64,000 bases of DNA from Paramecium octaurelia (taxonomy: Eukaryota > Ciliophora > Oligohymenophorea > Peniculida > Parameciidae): positions 392,919 to 456,918 of the forward strand of contig CAJJDP010000056.1 in assembly GCA_905182995.1 (NCBI GenBank). Direction: 5' to 3'. A program made the translations under genes and the position numbers. The notes below the pieces were generated by a model, which did no database searches, was not told where the DNA came from, and was given only the letters and a program-made list of their open reading frames with translations. Every line of letters begins with the position of its first letter. Position 1 is the first letter of the stretch. Positions 1 through 11,800 of this stretch are shown piece by piece.

Positions 1-107
1 AATATAAGAATAAAAGTTTTGGGCTCTAAATTACATTAACAAAAAAACTCAATAGTAATTCTGGAATTATATTAAAACAAAAAAACAATTTTTAACGAAT
101 TAATCAC

Positions 108-993
108 TCATTTTTAATCTACTTTTTTTGCTATGGAAATGATTTCCTGTCTTATAGATTTATTATAAATTTTAGGATATCTAGTATTAGTACTGATATC
201 TGAAGGGTTTGAATTTTAGTGGAATAATTTGTTGTAAACACTATCTTACATGGCTTTTCTGATTGAAATTGATGGAATGGGTTCATGAGTTGATTTGATT
301 GTGCATCTGAAATCTTTGGGATTGAGTTCATCTTTTTCAAATTTCCTAGAGAAATCCCCTAAAGCCTCAAAACCTTCGATGTAGACATCGGTAAAATATT
401 GGGGTTCTGTTGGTTTTGGATAAACTGTGGTGAGAAATCCTCTTTCAGTCTTCCATTTGTCTTTGGAATGTGTTTTCCATTTTGGGAAATAGACCATGGT
501 CATATCTTTGGCAGTGTCGTCTATTATACTTTTATTATATTAATTTGCTTGGTCGGCTTGATCTTTTCTCAATTTGGGCCTGTTTTCATAGGACCATTAG
601 GGTCCTTCCAATGATTGGACTCTTTCTCTTAATTTAATTTTAGGGCCTTCAGCGTATAATTCTCTGGGCAAATGGGATTGTGAGAAATCTTCAACAATGT
701 ATTGGATTCTTTGATCATTGGTGAGAAACCTATTTAGTTTGAGGAGTAAAACTTGGATAGAGTGATGGGTTTGTTGGTTTCTCTTGGTATTTTGGAGGTG
801 GGGTAAAGTCCATTGAGTAGGCCTTGTATAAAGATGGGGGAGACATACAGTTAGCGAATGCGGGATCAAGAGATTGAATAAAGTGTTGTCGACGATCATT
901 GAAGGAGTTGTTGAGTATGGCATTTGATTTTTTGGTTGTTTTTGGGTTTGAGAGAGAGGCAGTTCTTTTCTTTTGTTGGAAGTAATTATTCAT
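108..993 (-). CDS. Uncharacterised ciliate protein, 278 aa
   Basis: I do not recognise this protein. The start ATG at 993-991 is followed by a frame that needs two tiny introns, 823-848 (26 nt) and 730-752 (23 nt), both GT...AG on the minus strand. With these removed the frame closes exactly at TGA 110-108 (279 codons including stop). The product is hydrophilic and basic at the N-terminus, has no visible membrane segment, and has W/Y-rich stretches in its middle (for example WSYENRPKLRKDQ). It is transcribed divergently from the PHD-finger gene that starts 16 bases away, so the two share a very short promoter region. The intron solution and exact length make the gene model solid; the function is unknown. 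Confidence 0.75.
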
Positions 994-1008
994 GAAAATA
1001 AAATAAAA

Positions 1009-3823
1009 ATGGCATACGAAAATTGTGTAGTTTGCGGGAAAAGATAAGATGGTTTATATAAGTTGGTGCCTCATTTTAGATCAAATCATTCTAGCAAATA
1101 CATTCATAAGATGTGTCTGCTTTTATTTCGTTCTGATTGGAATCATCGAGTTGCTGTGAATGAGGGATTGTATTACAATGACTACAGAAGACATTGTTCG
1201 ATATGTGATAAACGAAGTAAGCAACAGGTGGTTAGATGTGCACACAGGTATACACTTTAATTATGTAATCCAGTTCTTGTAGAAATAGATTTCATTTGGA
1301 CTGCTTAAATAATCCTGTAATATAAGTAAACTCAAATCCCAGGAATCATTATCCGAGGTTAGATGTTTATTGTCCCGAGCATTCTTTCGATTTAATTAGA
1401 CCCAACAATTTAGACAAGTGTGTAGAATCCATTTTCAATGACCATCTATTAAGTTAGGAATAAGAACCTGGCTAAATTTAGAAGAGCAAACACAAAAAAA
1501 AGCATAAGAAGAAGCATTCTCGATCTAGGTCCAGATCTCATAGGAAATCACGCAGACGATCCAGTAGCCAATGTCGATTTAGTGATAGTCGGAGTTCGAA
1601 ATCATCAAAATCGCAACTCAAAAATCCTCCTCTCCCAGAAAAAGTCAGTTTGCTAATTATCCCTGAAAGCAAGATCACTGACTGTATGATAAGAGAAGTT
1701 AAAAGTCTGACCTAAGCTACTATTTTGGAAAAAGAGGAATCTTATATTGAACCTTTGCCAATCCCTCAACCTCAACCTCCACCTCCACCTTAACCAATAA
1801 ATTTATAGAAAGGGGTCGAAAAATAAATAATTTATCCCCAAATCCAAAGGCCTTTTGTTGAAGACCCTGAGTTCCCCTATACTGAGAGGGAAAACAAGAG
1901 GGATCAGTCCATTTTGAAGTGGTGGGACAAAATAGAGGAAATTTACTTTAAAGGGGAAGAGAAACTACAATACACTAAGATAGAAGAATTCAAGAACCCC
2001 TTTGAATGGTCTAATCAAGGACTGGATGAGGAATTGCTGAATTATGCTGATCAGACCAATATTGGTATTCACTCTCATACTTATTATTATTATTAGAACC
2101 AATCATACAGTTGAGATTTCAATGTAGAGGAACCATTAATGTTTTAATTCGAACTTCAAAAGCTCAGTATTAGTACACTAATTGTAAAAATCTTTTAGTT
2201 TCATTCGATATAGTTTTACCGAGCATGTAGGCAAAGCAACACCCAAAGGATTGTTGAGGACCAACATACAATTGTATAGATATTTATAAGAGACAGTTGA
2301 CATTCCTACATATTCTGATAAGGAAATAGTTGGCAAAGATCTTATTTATTTAGAAGGTTGCGAATTGTCTAAATAGGAATATTAGGATTGTTTTGAATTA
2401 GAATAGCAAATTAAAGAAGTTAATTCTAAATTGGAATCTCAATTAGACATTGAAAGTGATGCAATCCAACAATTTGATATTGTCTATCATATCTTGAATA
2501 AAGAACTCACCTCTGTTGTTTAATAAAACAATCAATCCAGAGAGTAAATCAATTCCAAAATCAACGACTAAAATTTCAAAATACTAAACACTCAACAGCA
2601 ACTCCTGATTGACTTGTTAAAGTGGTCATAAATAGTCAAAGCCTTCATCAATGGATACAAGGATAAGAATGAAGATGTGCTAAATTCCTTTTATCCTTGC
2701 CAATTAACATTGACCTCCCAATCCTCTCAAAAAGCTTAGTAAAAGAAGAAGAAAATCCACTCCAAAGAAAATACCCAACCTTTAGACACAGACTGCAAAA
2801 TCTGTTTTGATTATCATTATACAGATATCAACCCTGTTATCTATTGTGGAAAGTGCTCAACATCATTTCATAAGAATTGCTATGGTTTGAGTGGACCCCT
2901 TGATGAAGATGATGTTATTTGTGAAGCATGTAGCTATGAATCCTCAAAGTTGTATTAGTTCAGGAGAGGTATATTCATTAGATTTATAAGGTGCGGCAAA
3001 ATGTGGAATATGCAAAAAATTAGGATTGCCCTAAAAGTACATTAGAAATCACTTCTATCATGTTTCTTGTTTGCTTTTAACTAATTAAGTCATTTTATCA
3101 GACGGTGCCTATGCTGTAAGATATAGGAAGAACGATATTAAACAATTTTGTAAAGACAATGAATAAAGTACACCTTAATGTGCTGTTTGCGGAGATTCTA
3201 AAGGTTTAATTATCAATTGAATTTCAGGATTTCGTTTTTTGTGTTCTGGAGGTGGAACCATACCGTGTAAACATGCCTTCCATCCCATCTGCGCTTATCT
3301 GCATGGTTTGACCATTGACATCGAAAGTGAAGATCTTGAACAGTGTTGCAAAGAATTACGGTTTGCTTAATTAAACGTGCATATCAAATGTGTCTTACAT
3401 TGCAATAAAACATTGTAAGAATTAGTATAGTAAACTTACTACAGGTATTGATTAGTCATCATATTTTATAGAAGATTTGCACTGAATTATGAACAGACTG
3501 CCAAATGTGGAGGGGAAGACCTATTCATAGAGGAATTCAAGAAATCTAAAGGCTATAGGTAAGAATTTTAAGAAAACTCTTAAGATATCTCTCGCTCAAG
3601 TTACCAATTTCAAGAAATGACAATTTATAATAATTTATTAATTAAAATGGTACACCAACCCAACAGATGTGAGTAGATTTTCATTTTATAATATTAAATA
3701 TTGGATGAAGAAAGCTATAAACTATTCTTTTTTAAACACAATTTAAGGAGTACTCTTTACCAATATTTAATATTCCAAATAGTGCCAGAATGTTGTAAGC
3801 GTAATACTTTATTTATTATCTGA
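1009..3823 (+). CDS. Multi-PHD chromatin reader (N-terminal ePHD plus PHD-knuckle-ePHD)
   Basis: Probably a nuclear reader of histone tails. The N-terminus (1009-1400) carries an extended PHD finger: CVVCGKR, HKMC, CSICDK, RCAH, then a short exon FHLDC and a final YCPEH. A Lys/Ser/Arg-rich stretch (about 1480-1600) looks like a nuclear-localisation region. Near 2800-2940 a classic PHD (CKIC...YCGKC...FHKNCYG...CEAC) is followed by a Zn-knuckle and a second ePHD (CAVCGDSKG...CKHAFHPICAYLHGL), the order seen in BRPF/JADE proteins. Introns I can place include gtattcac...ttattag (32 nt, about 2062), a 26-nt one near 2172, 24 nt near 3210 and 27 nt near 3445. One exon join near 1318-1342 is off by one base, so a small sequence error or unusual splice exists there. 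The 3' end (3600-3823) is uncertain. No SET, acetyltransferase or bromodomain is visible. Confidence 0.7.
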
Positions 3824-3903
3824 CACATGTCAAGCTAATAGGAGTCTAAATTCTATTAAAAACCAATTATCTTATTTTATAATCATAATTTAATAATTGA
3901 TAA

Positions 3904-4236
3904 ATGGGTGGGTTGACATAAAAAGTTAAGAATTTATTTGCCAGACCTGATGAAGACTTACCTATAAAGGATGATCCCAAACTTCATTATTCAATAGAAA
4001 ATTAGTAAAAATTAAAGCGATAAAAAAGGTCACAAGTCTTTGGGAAAAAGGAACCACAGAAGGAAAATTTTGATGATGAAAAATTAAAGAGGATTCAATC
4101 AGTATCATAATAGGTAGAAAAACAAATTAGTTGTCCTGTAAGAATGCTTTCAATGATGCAAGGGAAATAATATAACACTTAACCATATAAAAGTCAATAA
4201 AAATAGATCGAAGAAATTTTATCAGAGCTCAGCTGA
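3904..4236 (+). CDS. Small uncharacterised protein, 110 aa
   Basis: A single-exon frame from ATG 3904 to TGA 4234-4236 (111 codons with stop) that reads through many TAA/TAG codons as Gln. It is Lys/Gln-rich and hydrophilic, without membrane segments or a motif I know. It lies 80 bases after the PHD gene and ends about 80 bases before the convergent pseudokinase-MORN gene. The codon composition looks like that of its neighbours and there is no competing frame, so I take it as a real small gene. Its function is unknown. Confidence 0.55.
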
Positions 4237-4314
4237 TTTATCAACTAATTTATGTAAAAAAGACTTAAAGCTAATTATATTGAATTAAATGATTTTAATA
4301 TTTTATTAAAATTA

Positions 4315-6470
4315 TCACTTAATTAATTTATTATTAACCCATCTTCCTTCTACAATCTTTTGATTCTTTGTATGAAATAGGCCAAATCCATTTATATAAT
4401 CTTTCAAAAATTGACCACAAAACTTCTCCCCATTTGACAAATAAAGTGTTCCTTACCCTTCTTTGTTATCGTCATTAAACTCTCCTTCATATTTGGTCCA
4501 AAAACTACATTACAATATAGATTTACTCTTCAATATGATCGAAATCTTGATAATTGAATGGCTCATTCAATTGAGATGCCATTTCATTATACAATACTCC
4601 ATAACCTTAAAATTTATCTTGGTTCCACGATCCTTTATAAGCAGGTTGACCATTTGAATAATAAAGAGTACCTATAATATTTTAATAAATTAAGATACCA
4701 TAGCCGTGCATATGATTAAACTGCCAATTTCCATCATAGTATCCTCCATCTTTATAATAAAAGATCCCTTGTCCATGTCTCATTCCATTGAATTTATAAC
4801 CATTATATTTTGAACCATCTTGATATTATTCGTTTACGAATATTTCTCCTTGTGAGGAGAATCCAGAGATATGGGGTTATGGTTGTTACTGGGGTAGATC
4901 AAAAGGGATTGAAAATTGTTATTAGGATTCTTTCACATTAATATTGCTGAGTTTTAACTAAAAGTTTTTATTAACATGTTGATCAGTGTGATCTTGTAAT
5001 GGTAAACTTGAAGATCTATCAGTGAAATTTTCATCATTTTCTGTATTGTCTATATTTTCATCAATTTTTGAGGGTTTCGAAATTTATTATGAGTAAATGA
5101 CTTATTAAACAAAATCAGAATTGTCAGGTTGACTAGGTTAAACTCCATCCTCCTGCATTCTACTGGCCATAGTGGAATTCGTATTTGATTGTTCAGTAAT
5201 AATTTCCCTTAGAGATGGTTTCTTAGCATTTGTATTAGATTTCGAACTTTTGATTTATTTGATGATAGGAAGAGTTTGCTATTAATTTTGTACATTTGAT
5301 TGATGTTAGGAATTTTATGAGTTGGAACATTATTATTAGTCTTATGAATTAAATGATCTGAGTTAATATTTAAAATTAGTAATTGATGCTTATTCTTAAT
5401 ATTTTTAGTCCAATAATTTAGACAAGACTACAAAATCAGGTCTTTATGTTTCTTAGATTGACAACATTGATTGAATGACCTCAAATAATTAGGGTTAAAC
5501 AAGAGTGTTCAATTGATGTAATTTGGTTAGAAGAACTTCTTCAACTAAATACAACTATTTGTAGCAATCAACAATGGGAGTTCTTAAGATACTCTATAAT
5601 ATGCACATTCCCAGTGTGAATACATCACTTTTATAAGGGTTATGTTGGGGTTGAAATTCCTTTTACCTCAGAGCCATAGTTTGTTGAGGTGATAGAAACA
5701 GATCAGTGAGTTTATTATTTTGGAAGAGCTGTTAAAAGTTTGTGGATTACTCATAAAGAGTTGGATCACAAATTTTAGGAGGTAAGTATAAGGTTTTTGA
5801 TGAGATGTGTTCATGAGAAATGGATTTATTTTATAAGTCTTCTAGTGCTCTAACATATCCAAACAAAACAGCCCAATAATCTTGGGATGACAACTAAGTT
5901 GCAGATAATTGGGAAGTGGGATGTTCAATCAATACGTAAATTTTAAAAAATTGACTACAAACTTATTGATCTTGGGTAGTGTAGATGTCAAGAATTTTGA
6001 GAATGTATTGATTTTGAATTAATTATTGCTTATTTTCGAATTATTTTTTATTTTTCTTAAAAAGAGTCTCATCAGTGTAGGTGTACTCTTTCAAAATAAG
6101 TTTGACTTTAGAATTTGATTTATTAACTAGGACTGTACAATCTCCAAATTCTAAATTGATTGATTGAATTACATTCATCTCTTGTTTTGGTTGGTTGATA
6201 TTCAGAATACAACTAGGCTAGCTTAGTGGATTCTTAGCTATTATTATTTCCCATTCAAAATTAACGAATATTTAATAATAATGATTACAATTCTGAAGAA
6301 TACTTTTTATATATGTTATACTTTTTGGGTCTTAGTACAACTGTATCCCTATTCATATCTTTAGATTAAGAATATAATTAACAATGTCCGTCATAAATGA
6401 TCACTCTTTTATCTGATCTGTCTCTAATTCCAATAGTTGAGGAAGGACAATGGATGTTGGTTTCAATCAT
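4315..6470 (-). CDS. Pseudokinase-like domain fused to C-terminal MORN repeats, 699 aa
   Basis: The first ~330 residues resemble a degenerate protein kinase domain. A beta3-like lysine lies in KVKLILKEY. The catalytic-loop region reads HEHISSKTLYL, so the HRD aspartate and the usual asparagine are missing. A recognisable subdomain IX (SDVFTLGMCIL) follows. No DFG motif is seen, so phosphotransfer is unlikely. A Q/N/S-rich linker leads to C-terminal MORN repeats (about 4860-4320), with motifs such as YNGYKFNGMRHGQGIFYY and YEGEFNDDNKEGQGTLYL; MORN repeats often bind membranes or scaffold ciliary and cortical proteins. With two introns (34 nt near 6350, 22 nt near 4510) the frame from ATG 6470 closes exactly at TGA 4317-4315 (700 codons). 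An alternative ATG at 6551 would need a 16-nt intron and is not chosen. Confidence 0.75.
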
Positions 6471-6733
6471 TAAAAGATTACCTTCTCATTTTATTACTGC
6501 GTTGATTTGGAGTTAATTAATGTTAACAACTGCAATAATAGTGTCAATCATGTATTTAGCAATGTAATGAATTTAAATGAATATATAGAAAGGTTACTTA
6601 CAGTTTCTTTTTGTATTTAGCGAAATATTTGTTAATACTTTTTTGGATATCTGTGTTTAAGAGACACTTTCAAGATTGTAATATTAAATGAAGTACTTAC
6701 ACTTATAGTAATAATGAATAATATTTATAATTA

Positions 6734-7147
6734 ATGAGATCACTTTCTTAGGCATGTATCACTGAAAATTCAGAAAACATCGAAAAGTTTATCTTTAAAT
6801 AGAAGAAATTAATCACCTTGAGGTCAGACTCACCTACTCTTACCAAAAGACTTAGTCAATAGCCAATTGTAGTTTAATCTGATTCGCCTCTTAAAAAGCA
6901 CAAAACTTGCAGTAGTGAAATTCCCTTGAGTAATGGGAAAATGTTCTTGAAGGATGGCAAGATCTTGTTCTTGAAGTAAAAACTGCCTAAATTGGAGTTA
7001 CCATAAGCAAAATGTAAATTTGACCCCAAAGTTGAGATCCTTAAATGGATAAAAACAAATAAGAGCATTTCTCCTCTGAAGAAGAGAGTTGCCTTCAGGG
7101 CTATAAAAGAATCTAATGGTTAAAACAGGAAATCATTAATCTTTTGA
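6734..7147 (+). CDS. Small basic uncharacterised protein, 137 aa
   Basis: A single exon from ATG 6734 to TGA 7145-7147 (138 codons with stop). The product is Ser/Lys-rich with short SPLKK-type motifs (DSPLKKHK, ISPLKKRVAF). These look like proline-directed kinase or nuclear-protein sites, but that is inference. No membrane segment, coiled coil or known domain is visible. It lies head to head with the pseudokinase-MORN gene and upstream of the DNAJB13-like gene. The clean frame and composition support a gene; the role is not known. Confidence 0.55.
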
Positions 7148-7400
7148 TTATCATTTATCAATTAATTAACTACAAAATTAGAATATTTAACAGTTCCCTT
7201 AATATTCGATATTGTAATGTGTATATTCCAATAAAGATCATGAACAACTATCTTAAATTAACAATTAAGAAATTGTCATTAATTAAGTATTATAATCTAT
7301 GATATAACCTCTTTGTTTTGTATGGCAATGTATGAGTTTTCTCATTTGATATACTAAATAAATTGTTAACATATTTTTAATCAAATATTTTTATTATTTA

Positions 7401-8541
7401 ATGGATTATTACAAGATTTTAGAAATTAATCGTGATGCTTCAGCCTCAGAAGTTGCCAAAGCATACAATAAGCTTTCTTTAAAATGGCATCCAAAGTTGA
7501 GTAAGTTGGATCATAATACTACTTATCATCATTTTTGCTTAATCTCAGAAGCCTATGAAGTATTATCTGATCGTAATGATATTTAATAACCAAATTAGCT
7601 ATTAAAAGGACATTCTATGATAAGTACGGAGAAGAGAAGTTGAAAGAAGGATTCTTTGCTAATGGAAGTAAATAAGTTATTGATTTCCTTAGACCTCAAG
7701 GGCGGTTACAGTTTTGCAGGCAATCCTGAAGAAATATTTGAAAAGTTTTTTGGGACATCGAATCCATTTGCTTAACTTATAGGTAACTATGAATACTTAT
7801 TCATTTAGATACGAATGGATCAGAAAATCACGGCACTCTCTTTAGTCATGCATTTGGAGGATAGAATTTCCCAGGAATTCCAGGACCTAAAGATCTTGAG
7901 ATCTAGGTAGAGTGTACCCTACATGAATTGTATAATGGTTGTGCAAAAACAGTCTCATATTAAAGATAGGTGCTTAATAAAGATGGAATCACAACTCGTT
8001 AAATTATGGAAACCAAGTATTCATTTCAAACTGACATCTATTAGAGAAATTAAAATCGATCGTGGAATTGAAACTGGATAAAAGATAGTCTACAAAGAAT
8101 TAGGCAATGAAGCGGCTGGATTTAAGTCATCTGATTTGATTTTCTTGATCAAAGAAACTCCTCATCCAACTTTTAAGAGAAAAGGGAATGACCTATTGTA
8201 TATTGCAAAAATTAATTTGGCTAATGCAATAGCAGCAGATCCTATTTAGATAATAACATTGGACAATAGAAAATTGCAAGTGCCAGTTGATTAAATCATT
8301 AGGTATTGCAATTTAGTATAATTCATAGTCCTAAATATGTGAAGATGATTGAAAGTGAAGGAATGCCTGTCTTTTAATAGGATGAAGTTAAAGTATATAG
8401 TTTAATTCATAGTAGGATTTCGGTAAGCCATACACATTTGGAAATTTGTACATTAGATTTGACATCCAATTCCCAGAAGATCTAACAGAAAGTTAAAAAA
8501 ATAGAATCAAAGATATTTTGTTAGAAGGTTAATAATAATGA
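7401..8541 (+). CDS. DNAJB13/RSP16-type ciliary J-protein with altered HPD (HPK), 329 aa
   Basis: A class II (DnaJB/Sis1-like) J-protein. The N-terminal J domain begins MDYYKILEINRDASASEVAK. The Hsp70-stimulating HPD tripeptide reads HPK (WHPKLSKL), so it probably does not activate Hsp70 in the usual way. A spacer with EEIFEKFFGTSNPFA follows, then the two-part C-terminal substrate-binding domain (VECTLHELYNGCAKTVSY; IKETPHPTFKRKGNDLLY; VDQIISPKYVKMIESEGMP). The spacer, the altered HPD and the C-terminal wording match DNAJB13, the radial-spoke protein RSP16 (HPL in human), so a place in the ciliary radial spoke is likely. Six introns (26, 25, 26, 28, 26 and 20 nt) bring the frame from ATG 7401 to TGA 8539-8541 exactly (330 codons). 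Confidence 0.85.
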
Positions 8542-8807
8542 TTAATATTAATTATCATCATTATCATTATTTAATTACTCTCTGCTTTTTGTTATTTTTA
8601 ATCATATATATATATAGAGATAGAGATAGATAGATTAATCGGTTGATAAAACAATAATAATTTATTAAAAAATTTTAGTCTATCTTCTTATTTCAGTTCC
8701 AAATTTAAGTATTTTATTCATCATTATATATATTTTTTAATAATTAATATTTTAACTTTAAGAATTTAATATCAATTCCCAAAGAATAATTAGAGATTAA
8801 TAACATC
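8542..8807. repeat. AT-rich spacer with TA and GATA microsatellite
   Basis: A 266-base gap between the convergent DNAJB13-like and PARP genes. It holds a simple TA run passing into a GATA-like run at about 8604-8635 and is otherwise AT-rich. I see no gene or RNA in it. It probably carries the 3' ends of both transcripts. Confidence 0.5.
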
Positions 8808-11800
8808 TCAATACTCGTCTATAGTATCTTTTGTGTCCAGTTAAACCATGTATCTGACCTTCACTTTGGTCTCATCATAGACTATATATTCATTGTGTTA
8901 AAGTTAAAAGCGAACTGGATTTCCTTCCTTGTCCTTCTTCTTTGGTTATGGGTAGTCGATGCATTATCCAACAGGTACTTTACATCCATTTGACAAAATC
9001 ACTGACTAGTTGTAATCAGGTCCTCGTCTTCCACATCCTTTAACAGACTAATATTATTCTAAAATAATTAAATGGTTAAATTACTATCTAAATTGGAAAT
9101 GTATTCAGGATTATATTGATTCAAAGTTTTTCCTACTGCCACTTCGCATAATAACATGTATCTGTATCTCTGTATTTCATCTTACTCATCTTTCTTAGCA
9201 CTATTCGATCTGTTGTAATATCCATTTTATTAGAATAGTCCATTATACGTGTTATAATAGAGAGACCAATCTTCAGTATAGCCAAAAGACTTTTAGAACA
9301 TATCTGCAAAATAGATACCTTTTCCAAACATAGTTCCAGTGTTAAATGCCCATGGAGGTGCCACTAAACATATATAATATAATCAATACCTCTTAGTCCT
9401 TAAGCTAGAATACCCATGAAATTTGATATTTTAGAGCCATGCCATAAGAGCATTCTATTATATAGTTTATTGTGCTCAAATCTTTCAGCTTCTCCTCTTC
9501 TCTCAACGGCAAAGATATTTGAAACCTTTGCTTGTTGGGACGCATTGATATATTAGACTATCAATTTAAATTCAGGATGCTCTTTTGGTAAAGTGACTAC
9601 TCTAACATTGAGTGCATTGAAACAATAAGTTAATGGATTAATTGTCTATTTCACAAGATGAGCACCCAATAAGATTTTAGAAGTGATTTCAAAGTTAAGT
9701 AGAGTTTCGATTAACAACAACTTTTGATTTATTGCTTCAACTGAATCCAATGGAGGAAGAGGTTCTGTTTTTAAGTCTGTTACTGGTATGAATTCATAGA
9801 ATCTACTTGATTTATCACAAATTTCAGTAAATATGTTTTGTATCCTCTTAATATCAAGATCTCCAGTTGATCTGAGTTTTTGTAGATCTTCCACACAATC
9901 TGTTAATTCATTCAAAATAGCCTTAGCTGCTTCCAATTGCTTTCTATCTAGTCTTTCAATAGGCATAGAATCCAAATCAATATGGAATTATTATAAATCC
10001 TTGTTGTACAATTTAACTTAGACAAATTACAACATGAACCTCCTGATTGCTTTGTCCAAATTACATTATTGATAAGGACTCTTCTTGCTGAAATCAAATG
10101 GAGTAAGCAAAGTCTTGTAATTTTTAACATTCTTGAAATGGATCAATTAATATTTTCCTGGTTTTTTCACAAACGGCTCTTCTCCAGATGAAACCTTCTT
10201 CCAATCATTTCCTCCAGTCTTTTAATGGAATATCTTATTGAACTCCTTAATAGCTTCCTCGGCATTTTCAAAAGGTGTCAATTGATGCTATCCACCTGTA
10301 CCAATTCTTCCCCATCTTGTGAAGAGTATAAAAACATTTCTATTAATTTCATGCAAGAGTTGCATCTTATAAAAGACATTCTCTGAATAGATGCCATTTC
10401 CAATATCAACTTTTGTCATCTACAATGAATATGGGCCAGATTCTTTATCTATCCACACTTCAACCTTTCCAGAAGACTTAGCCCTCTCATCCACTATTTT
10501 TCTTGTGTCTTATTTCTAATCATCCAACTCTTCTACATTTTAATCCAAGAATTTCTAAGCATCTGCCTCAACATCAATCTCTTCCTCCACCCATTAGGCT
10601 TAAGAAATAACACTGGTTGGAAGTCTAGGCTGCTTTTATTTCTTGCCTTCTTTAGCATTCAATTTCTTAAGAACTTCAGCCATGGTTCCTGAATCTTGAT
10701 CATTAGCATAATCCAAAGGTGTTCTACCAAGTTTATCAGGTTGATTGATATCAAATTGCTTTGACAACAATTACAACATCTCAATGTTCTCATATGATCC
10801 AAACTCAAGAGGCTAGACCACATAATGAATGGGTGTTCTATTCTAGGAATCCTGAGAGTGAAGTGCAACCTCAAACTTAGGATGATTCAATATATAGTTG
10901 ACCAACTTCAAGGAGTTTATCTTGATACCTAACATTAATGATGTTTCTCCATTCTCAGTCTTTTCATTGATATCACAACCAGCATCTGTAAATTTATTGA
11001 GGATTATCTCATCTTCCAAATGATACTCCTAGATCAAGTACAAAATGGGAGTGATTTAATAATCCTTTCCTTTAACCTTAAATTTGACATTTAAATTGGT
11101 TTTCTTATCCTTCCATTGTTATAGTTCTACATCAGATACCAAAGCCTTGTACCTTTCTTACAATCTAATCGAAAATGGAGTATTCTGATCATTGTTGTAA
11201 CTATTTGGGTCACTATCCGATTACAACAAATATTAAATCATTCCAAAAAAGTCATTTTGAGCAGCATAATGAAGTGGAGTATTATTCTAGTCATCCTTAG
11301 CATTTTTATCAACTTGTCTGCTTGCTAATTCATCAGCAATCATCAAAGCTATTTCTTCTGTACACTTCCTACCCTTTATTGAGAAAATATGGAAGAGGTT
11401 TTATTTATTTTTATTTTACTTCTACACAATCTCATCATCTTTCACTTTCATCAATAAAGTACGAACTAGTTTGAATTGCTCCTCCATTATTGCATCTTCA
11501 ATGGCCCTTTGTAAATCATATCCATCTGAAATCAATAAATATGCCAATCCCTACCATCCCTATTTAATGGCTAATTTAAAGTAAGAATAGGTTCCTACTG
11601 GGAATTTGGTTGATTGCAATAAATGAATTTTGACTGATTTTTTATATTTCACTTATTGATGATTTCCATAATATGGGTTTGAAGCAGCAACCGCAGCTAT
11701 CCTTTTTATTGGAGCCTTTCCTCCATATGACTTTCTCGCAGTCTATTTGGTTCTAGCACCTCCATAAAGTCCATTATCATCTTCCTCCTCTTCCTAGGCT

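Noticed and set aside
1-107. Possible telomere or chromosome end at the window start
   Set aside because: No G4T2/G3T3-type telomeric repeats; ordinary AT-rich spacer.
8600-8640. Microsatellite as a possible mobile-element footprint
   Set aside because: Only simple TA and GATA runs; no terminal repeats or coding capacity nearby.
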